A DNA stretch of 64,000 bases from DAOTVY01 sp041082245. GTDB lineage: Bacteria > Chloroflexota > Chloroflexia > DTKN01. The first letter of the stretch is position 1, and every line of letters starts with the position of its first letter. The notes under the pieces were generated by a model, which worked only from the letters and a program-made list of their open reading frames with translations, was not told the origin of the DNA and did no database searches. Positions 58,322 through 64,000 of the stretch are shown here, piece by piece. The translations under genes were made by a program, and so were the position numbers. The stretch is from assembly GCA_041082245.1 (NCBI GenBank), contig JBDOIE010000080.1:1-64000 (forward strand), in the 5' to 3' direction.

Positions 58322-60543
58322 ATCCGCTCCAGGCGGGCGTACCCTGCGAGGAGCCGTTTCAGCCCCTTCTTTTCAAAGGCCACGGTGAGCTCCTGGTCGT
58401 CCCCGCTCGGTTTCACCGCGACCACGATCCCTTCCCCGAAGGTGGGGTGACGTACCCGGTCTCCGGCGGCGAAGGTGTCCGAGCGCAGGGTCGGTGAGCC
58501 GCTGGCTCGCTCGTCCTGCGCCAGGCGTTCGAGCAACCGGGAAGTGCGCATGCTTGCGGCCGGCCTGCGGGTAGCTTGGGGCGGCGTCTTTTCCTCGCCT
58601 GTGCTCACAACCGCCGGGTCGATCAGGTTGAGGTAGCGCGAAGGCGTACGGATCTCCGAGCTGCCGAACAGGGTGCGCTTGAAGGCGTGGAACAGGTAGA
58701 GCCGTTCCTTGGCTCGGGTCATCCCCACGTAGCAGAGCCGGCATTCCTCCTCCATCTCGTTAACGTCCCCCATCGACCGTGCGTGGGGGAGCAGGCCTTC
58801 TTCCATCCCGACGATAAAGACGACGGGGAACTCGAGCCCTTTGGCCTGATGGAGGGTGATCAACGTTACGGCATCGCTGCGTTCGTCGTATTCGTCGATG
58901 TCCGCGATGAGCGCGGTTTGCTCGATGAACGTGGCCAGGGCTTCCCGGGGAGCGAGCCCCGCATAATCCTGCACCACGGTCCGTAGTTCCTGTACGTTTT
59001 CCCAACGCTCTTCGCCGCTCTCGCGGTCCTGGAGGAGATAGTCCCGGTACCCGATCCGGGCAAGCAATTCGTCCAGGAGGACAGGAAGCGGCTGCGTTTG
59101 GGCGATAAGGCGCAGCTCGTCGAACAGAGCGCGGAAGGCGCGCAGGGCGCGGGCGGCGCGTCCGCTCAGCGGTATGTCCCCCGGCAGCGGATCCTCGGGC
59201 TCGCCGAGCCGCGCGAGCAGCGGCAGCATCCCTTCCCCCTCCCTTTCCGCCCAGGCGCGCCATTCCTCGATCGTCCCTCCGCCGATCCCTCGCGGGGGTA
59301 CGTTCACGATGCGCAGGAGGCTCATACTGTCGTTCGGATTGTGCAGCAGGCGAAGGTACGCTAGGATGTCGCGCACCTCGCGGCGCTGGTAGAACCGGGT
59401 GCCCCCGACCAGTTTGTAGCGCAACCCGTACCGCAGGAAAGTCTCTTCGAACACCCGGGACTGGGCATTCGTACGGTACATCACCGCGATGTCGCGCAGC
59501 CGGTACCCGGCTTCGAGGAGGCGGGTGATTTCGTCCGCTACCAGACGTGCTTCGTCCTGCTCGTCATAAGCTTCCCGCACGATCACCGGGTGGCCGGGAG
59601 GATTCTGCGTCCAAAGCGCCTTGGCGTACGGCCGCTGGCGACTTGCCGCGATCACCCCGCGCGCAGCCTGAAGGATGTGCTGGGTGGAGCGATAGTTCTG
59701 CTCCAGGAGGATCACCCGGCTTTCGGGAAAGTCCCGTTCGAACTCCAGGATGTTGCGGAGCGTAGCTCCCCGCCAGGCATAGATCGCCTGTTCCTCATCG
59801 CCCACCACGAACAGGTTCCGGTAGCGGGCCGAAAGGTGGCGCACCAGGACGTACTGGGCGTGGTTCGTATCCTGATACTCATCGACCAGCACGTGCAGGA
59901 AGCGCTCCTGGTAGCGCCGTGCGATCTGGGGATGTTGCTCGAAGAGGAGCACGGTACGCATGAGGAGGTCGTCGAAGTCGAGCGCATGGTTCTCCTCGAG
60001 CAGCCGCTGGTACCGTTCGTAGACCCGGGAGACGATCTCTTCCCAGTAACTGGCCACCTGAGTGGCGTAGGTTTGTGGGTCGAGGAGCTCGTCCTTGGCA
60101 CGCCCGATCCCGTACAGGATGGAGGCGGGCGGGTACTGCTTCTCGTCCAGGCCCAGCTCCTGCATAGCCCGCCGGACCAACCCTATCTGGTCGTCCGTAT
60201 CGTAGATGAGGAACTGGGGGTCGAGCCCGATTTCGCTCGCCTCGCGGCGCAGGATGCGGGCGCAGATGGCGTGGAACGTGCCCACCGTGAGGCGGCTTGT
60301 CTGCTCTTCCCCCAGCAGGGAAACGAGGCGGTCACGCATCTCCCGCGCCGCTTTGTTCGTGAAGGTGACGGCGAGGATACGGTGGGCCGGGATGCCACAG
60401 ACACGCACAAGGTATGCGACCCGGTAGGTCAGCACGCGGGTCTTGCCGGAACCCGGGCCGGCCAGTACGAGCACCGGGCCTCCCAGGGCTTCCACCGCCT
60501 GCCGTTGTTGCGGGTTCAGGGAGTCGAGCCAATCTGCCGGCAT
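58318..60543 (-). CDS. UvrD/PcrA-type DNA helicase
   Basis: The 741-residue superfamily 1 helicase has motif I AGPGSGKTRVLTYR, motif Ia TFTNKAAREM, motif II VDEYQDTN, motif III GDEEQAIYAWRGA, motif IV EQNYRSTQ, and motif V TLITLHQAKGLEFPVVFIVGMEEGLLPH with VI RLCYVGMTRAKERLYL. It unwinds DNA in repair and replication. The C-terminus has the PcrA-type tudor-like end (GDRVRHPTFGEGIVVAVKPSG). I choose the ATG at 60543, eight bases past GGAGG; longer frames overlap the next gene. It is third in a minus-strand operon. Confidence 0.96.
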   Translation of the reverse strand: MPADWLDSLNPQQRQAVEALGGPVLVLAGPGSGKTRVLTYRVAYLVRVCGIPAHRILAVTFTNKAAREMRDRLVSLLGEEQTSRLTVGTFHAICARILRREASEIGLDPQFLIYDTDDQIGLVRRAMQELGLDEKQYPPASILYGIGRAKDELLDPQTYATQVASYWEEIVSRVYERYQRLLEENHALDFDDLLMRTVLLFEQHPQIARRYQERFLHVLVDEYQDTNHAQYVLVRHLSARYRNLFVVGDEEQAIYAWRGATLRNILEFERDFPESRVILLEQNYRSTQHILQAARGVIAASRQRPYAKALWTQNPPGHPVIVREAYDEQDEARLVADEITRLLEAGYRLRDIAVMYRTNAQSRVFEETFLRYGLRYKLVGGTRFYQRREVRDILAYLRLLHNPNDSMSLLRIVNVPPRGIGGGTIEEWRAWAEREGEGMLPLLARLGEPEDPLPGDIPLSGRAARALRAFRALFDELRLIAQTQPLPVLLDELLARIGYRDYLLQDRESGEERWENVQELRTVVQDYAGLAPREALATFIEQTALIADIDEYDERSDAVTLITLHQAKGLEFPVVFIVGMEEGLLPHARSMGDVNEMEEECRLCYVGMTRAKERLYLFHAFKRTLFGSSEIRTPSRYLNLIDPAVVSTGEEKTPPQATRRPAASMRTSRLLERLAQDERASGSPTLRSDTFAAGDRVRHPTFGEGIVVAVKPSGDDQELTVAFEKKGLKRLLAGYARLERI

Positions 60544-60571
60544 CGGGACCGCCTCCGAGCCTCGGCTGAGG

Positions 60572-61153
60572 TTACGTTGTTGGAGCGGGCAAGCGCTGGA
60601 ACATCTTCTGGCCGAGACCACGGAGCCAGTCTTCGTCCAGCGCGCCGGCCGGCCCGTGGGCGATGATCAGGCCTGCCACGTTGCTCTTGCGGAAGCCCAG
60701 GATGTACCCTGGGCCCTTGCCCGGGATCTGCACGCGCGCGAAAAAGGTCTCATCGCCCAGCTGGGGCACGGTGAGCTCTTCCACCGCGATCGTCGCCCCC
60801 TGCCCGAGCGCGTCCCGCAGGCCGCTCTCGAAATTCGAGCGCGCGTCGCGCAACGTCGCCCGTGCTTCAGCGCTGGAAGTCGTTACCAGAACGACGGCGA
60901 CGACCTCGGTCTCGGAAAAGGTGAATGTACGCATGTTCGCGTCCCGCGCGAGGCGGGTCTCTTCCGGCGGCTGCTGTACCAGCAGGAGAATCTCTTCCCT
61001 GGGCCTTTCCTGCATCGCGGCAGGACGCCCCAGGTCCTCGGTTGTGAGGTTCATCGCGGCAGCGCTCGCGTCGATGAGCGCCTCGCGGGCTCCGCACGAG
61101 GCCAACAGCAAGGTGGACACCAGCAACAGGATCCAGAGCACAGGTCGCTTCAT
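60572..61153 (-). CDS. Lipoprotein of unknown function
   Basis: The 193-residue protein has a type II signal (LLLASC, lipidated Cys20) and a mature domain with alternating beta strands and helices (TEVVAVVLVTTSSAEARATLRDARSNFESGLRD, GYILGFRKSNVAGLIIAHG). No catalytic motif. The start overlaps the stop of the exonuclease gene (ATGA), so it is translationally coupled to a cytosolic protein, which is odd for a lipoprotein. Confidence 0.8.
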   Translation of the reverse strand: MKRPVLWILLLVSTLLLASCGAREALIDASAAAMNLTTEDLGRPAAMQERPREEILLLVQQPPEETRLARDANMRTFTFSETEVVAVVLVTTSSAEARATLRDARSNFESGLRDALGQGATIAVEELTVPQLGDETFFARVQIPGKGPGYILGFRKSNVAGLIIAHGPAGALDEDWLRGLGQKMFQRLPAPTT

Positions 61154-62484
61154 AAGGTTCCTCCGTTCGTTTTTGTTGGGGGATCGTTTTCCACACACGG
61201 GTGCACGCGGAATCGGTTCTCGGAAACCCCTTCGCCGTTCTGGGGTTCCACGAAGGTCTTGCGGATCTTGGCTTCCAGGCGCGCCAGGCGCCGGGCCAGG
61301 TTATCCCCACGCGGGCAATCGCCGTACTCGGCGATCGCCCGCTGCACCGTGGCTCTTGCGCGCAGCAGGTCACGGCGCCGATGCTCGTAGTAGCGGGCCA
61401 GTTCCACGTAGGCATACAACGGGTGTGGGCCCGTCTGTGCCAGCAGTGCCTCCCAGATCTCCGCCGCTTCTTCCCACGCGCCCATACGCTTCAGCAGCAT
61501 CGACAGGTGCTGCCAGGCGCGTTCTCGCTCCTCCGCAGGCAGGGCAAGGAGCAGCGCAGAGCGGTAGGCGGCAACCGCCTGTTCCAGGTCGCCCCGCGCC
61601 TCGTAGATGCGGGCGAGGGCGTAGAACTCGAGCCCCTGTCGGGGTCCGCCCCCGGACCAGGGATCCCGGAGCAGGTGCGCGATCTGCACTGCCAGCGTGA
61701 CCATCGAGAGGATGTCCTGCGCGTTGTGGTAAAAGACTGGCTCGAGCACGCTCGCGTCCCGCTGGCGCAGGTAGTCGTAGTAGAGCGAGGGGACTCGCCA
61801 CCCGGGAACGTCGATCGGGTCGCGCTCGATTCCCAGCAGGTGCTCCTCGAGCGAGGCGAGGGAGCAAGACGGCAGCCGTGCCCGCCACAGCCTTCGCGCC
61901 ACCGGCAGGAGGTCCAGGTGCACTTTTCCCTCCCAGGGGCAGGGACGTCGCGCCATCGCATACCGCGTACCCAGGAGCGGGAGGTCGAAATTCTGCCCGT
62001 TGAAGGTGATCAACCCTTCCACAGGCTCAAGCAGGCCGGCGACGGTATCCAGGAGCGCGGCTTCCTGCGCCGGCGAAGGCAGGAACACCTGCCGGACACA
62101 GAAAGCATGCTCTCCCTCGAAGCGCCCGAGGCCGACCAAGAACGCGTAGCTCCCCGCACCGCCGGCAAGCCCGGTCGTTTCGATGTCCAGGAACAGGAGC
62201 GCGTCCGGCCGGAGCGGCCCCAGAGCATCCCGGGTTTGCAACGGGGTCCACCGGTCGGGAGGTTCCTCCAGGAAGGCGCCCAGCGGGAATCGGCCGTGCC
62301 GGTAGGTTGCCGGGTAGGTGCGGGTAACGAGGTAGCAGATGCCGCTTCCCGTTTCGACCCACGATCCCTCGGGCAGGCCATGGGCAGGCCGCACCGCCCG
62401 GCCGGCAGCCAGTTCGCTCGCTGGTCGCAATCCCAGCCGCAGGAAGTCCGGATCGAGCGGTTCGCGCGGTGCCCGTTCGCTCAG
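61150..62484 (-). CDS. YprB-type 3'-5' exonuclease with TPR tail
   Basis: This 444-residue protein has a DnaQ-fold nuclease domain of the YprB/RNase H-like family (residues about 85-290: LLFLDIETTGLAGGAGSYAFLVGLG with the catalytic Asp-x-Glu, LITFNGQNFDLPLL and YHNAQDILSMVTLA with the Asp). A TPR-like tail follows (about 300-400, EFYALARIYEARGDLEQAVAAYRSALL). The start is unusual: AGGAGG at 62491-62496 is followed six bases later by CTG, in frame and giving LSERAPREPLDPDFLRL; the only ATG/GTG/TTG-type start is TTG at 62430. I take CTG; an annotator might take TTG. Confidence 0.82.
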   Translation of the reverse strand: MSERAPREPLDPDFLRLGLRPASELAAGRAVRPAHGLPEGSWVETGSGICYLVTRTYPATYRHGRFPLGAFLEEPPDRWTPLQTRDALGPLRPDALLFLDIETTGLAGGAGSYAFLVGLGRFEGEHAFCVRQVFLPSPAQEAALLDTVAGLLEPVEGLITFNGQNFDLPLLGTRYAMARRPCPWEGKVHLDLLPVARRLWRARLPSCSLASLEEHLLGIERDPIDVPGWRVPSLYYDYLRQRDASVLEPVFYHNAQDILSMVTLAVQIAHLLRDPWSGGGPRQGLEFYALARIYEARGDLEQAVAAYRSALLLALPAEERERAWQHLSMLLKRMGAWEEAAEIWEALLAQTGPHPLYAYVELARYYEHRRRDLLRARATVQRAIAEYGDCPRGDNLARRLARLEAKIRKTFVEPQNGEGVSENRFRVHPCVENDPPTKTNGGTL

Positions 62485-62506
62485 GGTTAACCTCCTGCCG
62501 CACCGC

Positions 62507-64000
62507 TCATTCTTCGTGCCACTCCTTCAGGAGCTGTTTCCATTCGCCTTCGAGCAGACGGCGCTCCGCGGCGTAGTAGATGTGGTCGCGTCCTTCCTCA
62601 TCCCGGTAGACGAGGTCGACCCGTTCCGGAGTGGGCCGCATATACCCGATGTTGCCCCACCAGCGCACCTTGCTTTCGTCGAGCGGAATGTCCTGATGGT
62701 ACATCCGGATGGCGTATGCGTAGGGGGAATCGGGCGGAAACTCGGAGGCCCTGCGTACCCGGGGGTCTACGCGGCCGGTCTGCATATCCCGGAACTGGTA
62801 GAGGATCTCGTCGCCGCTCACTGTGCTCCGCACGACCTCGACCCCGGTAGCGGGCAGCGGTACCCGCACCAGGTCGATCCACCCCTCCGACTCGAGCAGC
62901 TGGCTCCGGGGAACGCGGCGGAAGTAGCGCACGGTGCCGTCGGGCTGGCGGTGGGCCAGGTCGAAGTAGAGGTTGTTGCCGTCCCAGCGTACCCATTCCA
63001 CCGCGGCCTGGTTGCGCCACCGCGGGATGCGTCCTCCCCACTCGCTGGTGGAAGACGGAGGAGAGGCCGGAGACACCGGAGGGGCGGGCGCAGGCTCCTC
63101 GGGAGCGGCCGGCGCAGCCTGAGCGCGGGGGGTACCCGCCCCCCAGCCAGCGCGCCCCTCCCGGGAGGGTGCTGGCCGGGACGGGCGAAGCGGACGGGCT
63201 TCGTCCGTCCCGGGTTCGCCCTCTTCGGGGAGCACCACGTTCTCTTCCACGAGGAGGGGACGCAGGGCCTCCACAACCTCGCGCCAGCGTGGCGTCAGGC
63301 CCCATTCCGAGACGCCGTAGAAGATGTGGTCCACGCGGCCGCTGCTTTCCCGGTGCACGAGATCGTAGACGCGCCGTTCCCCGCTGCGGTAGACCCGCCA
63401 TACGCCACGGTCGCCCTTCCAGACCGCTCGGTTCAGGTCTGCCTGTCCCTGGCGCAGGCTTTCGTGGCGATCGATGGCATAGGCCCACAGCCCTTTCGCC
63501 CGTTGGCGGGTGACGCCTGAGGTGACGCGCAGGTCGCGGACATCGTAGAACCACACACCGTCCCGCAGGTGCATCCCGACGATTTCCACGCCGGCGCAGG
63601 GGAGATCGAGGCCAGGTGCCATCCCGGGTGCACCGAGCCCGACCAGCTCCAGGAGTTCAGCGCGGGTAGCGGGCCGGGTCTGTTCCCCGCGGCGCACGTA
63701 GACGACTCCGTCCCGTGTGAGGTAAGGCGGGGTCGATTCGGGCTGCACCTGGACCTGGACGAGATCGCGGCCCTCGAAATGGAGCAGTTCCAGGTTGAGA
63801 AGCGGAGGGGGGTCGATCTCCTCGCGCGTGTAGCGCAGGAGCGCGCTGCTCCAGGACTGGGGATCGGCTACCCCTACAGGCTGCCCCTCGCGGATGCCGA
63901 TCACTACCGTCCCGCCGCCGCTATTGGCCAGGGCGGCAATCTCATGGCAGGCGCTCCGTGGCTCGATGTCCGGATCGAGCAGGACGAGGCGTTCCGGCCC
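62507..64000 (-). CDS. AlbA_2 (Schlafen-like) domain protein, 5' end outside the window
   Basis: The frame stays open to the right edge (497 residues seen). The visible N-terminal part (CHEIAALANSGGGTVVIGIREGQPVGVADPQSW ... PPYLTRDGVVYVRRGEQTRPATRAEL) is an AlbA_2/Schlafen-type nucleic-acid-binding domain. Two repeated units follow, each with a Trp/Tyr-rich beta module (VWFYDVRDLRVTSGVTRQRAKGLWAYAIDRHE and EILYQFRDMQTGRVDPRVRRASEFPPDSPYAYAIRMYHQD). A Pro/Ala-rich linker lies between. It opens the operon containing the exonuclease and helicase, perhaps for DNA or RNA metabolism. Complete start not seen. Confidence 0.72.
   Translation of the reverse strand, partial: GPERLVLLDPDIEPRSACHEIAALANSGGGTVVIGIREGQPVGVADPQSWSSALLRYTREEIDPPPLLNLELLHFEGRDLVQVQVQPESTPPYLTRDGVVYVRRGEQTRPATRAELLELVGLGAPGMAPGLDLPCAGVEIVGMHLRDGVWFYDVRDLRVTSGVTRQRAKGLWAYAIDRHESLRQGQADLNRAVWKGDRGVWRVYRSGERRVYDLVHRESSGRVDHIFYGVSEWGLTPRWREVVEALRPLLVEENVVLPEEGEPGTDEARPLRPSRPAPSREGRAGWGAGTPRAQAAPAAPEEPAPAPPVSPASPPSSTSEWGGRIPRWRNQAAVEWVRWDGNNLYFDLAHRQPDGTVRYFRRVPRSQLLESEGWIDLVRVPLPATGVEVVRSTVSGDEILYQFRDMQTGRVDPRVRRASEFPPDSPYAYAIRMYHQDIPLDESKVRWWGNIGYMRPTPERVDLVYRDEEGRDHIYYAAERRLLEGEWKQLLKEWHEE

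Noticed and set aside
1..64000. CRISPR array, prophage or IS transposase
   Set aside because: No regularly spaced repeats, no transposase or integrase motif and no phage genes except the encapsulin's capsid fold, which is a cellular compartment protein.
1..64000. tRNA-Sec or sel genes
   Set aside because: None seen here; they must lie elsewhere if the MvhD-type gene is a selenoprotein.

Overview
The window is a GC-rich, gene-dense bacterial chromosome segment. It contains dnaA with an oriC-like upstream region, rnpB, one tRNA-His, and about 55 protein genes. Several traits point to Chloroflexota, probably an Anaerolineae-like or thermophilic anaerobe: thyX instead of thyA, NrfD-type and multiheme respiratory genes, KorAB, many Ser/Thr/Pro-rich lipoproteins, an MltG and prepilin peptidase pair, a superoxide reductase with a flavodiiron protein, and an LpxL/PatA-type acyltransferase with no LPS genes near it. 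This placement is inference; no rRNA is present to settle it.

Layout. 1-7.7 kb: ABC-F ATPase and a lipoprotein (minus), divergent from a YdjM-like membrane protein and a 1255-residue secreted lamin-tail/phospholipase-D-like protein. 7.7-8.5 kb: noncoding, with the first copy of a ~220 bp MITE-like repeat. 8.5-15.1 kb: pgk, tpiA, a CsoR/CstR-type regulator, a thioredoxin, VWA and FHA proteins and a TIGR03960-type radical SAM protein. 15.1-17.7 kb (minus): phosphate transporter PiT, its DUF47 partner and an ABC ATPase, followed by the second repeat copy. 18-21.5 kb: yraN, a double PH-domain protein, an oriC-like region and dnaA. 21.5-24.5 kb (minus/plus): class V aminotransferase and an MvhD-type iron-sulfur protein interrupted by an in-frame TGA, divergent from a flavodiiron protein. 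24.6-35 kb: FHA-winged-helix regulator, guaA, a YkgJ-type protein, tRNA-His, DUF2284, a B12-radical SAM protein, mltG, prepilin peptidase, thyX and a cyclodeaminase. 35-48 kb (minus): acyltransferase, tgt with an N-terminal extension, an encapsulin/tandem-ferritin/superoxide reductase operon, korAB, an FAD oxidoreductase, a rhomboid-like protein, a TPR protein, mogA, a DNA methyltransferase and rnpB. 48.6-58.3 kb: NarL-type two-component pair followed by a multiheme cytochrome/FeS/NrfD cluster. 58.3-64 kb (minus): UvrD/PcrA helicase, a lipoprotein, a YprB-type exonuclease and a partial AlbA_2 protein.

How it works together. Anaerobic redox metabolism and oxygen defence recur: KorAB and MvhD handle low-potential electrons, the flavodiiron protein reduces O2 or NO, and superoxide reductase sits in one operon with an encapsulin and its ferritin-like cargo, so iron and peroxide may be handled in one compartment. 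The cytochrome cluster looks like a quinone-linked route to multiheme carriers outside the membrane, probably controlled by the adjacent sensor kinase and regulator.

The strongest unusual signal is the MvhD-type gene. The TGA at 22850-22852 replaces the first Cys of the family's conserved G-C-x-x-G-x-C-H-Y motif. Family-like sequence resumes in the same frame for 70 codons, and a 6-bp hairpin with a UGGAA loop lies 17 nt beyond the TGA, where a bacterial SECIS would be. I read it as a selenoprotein. Second in interest are the encapsulin operon and the paired structured repeats.
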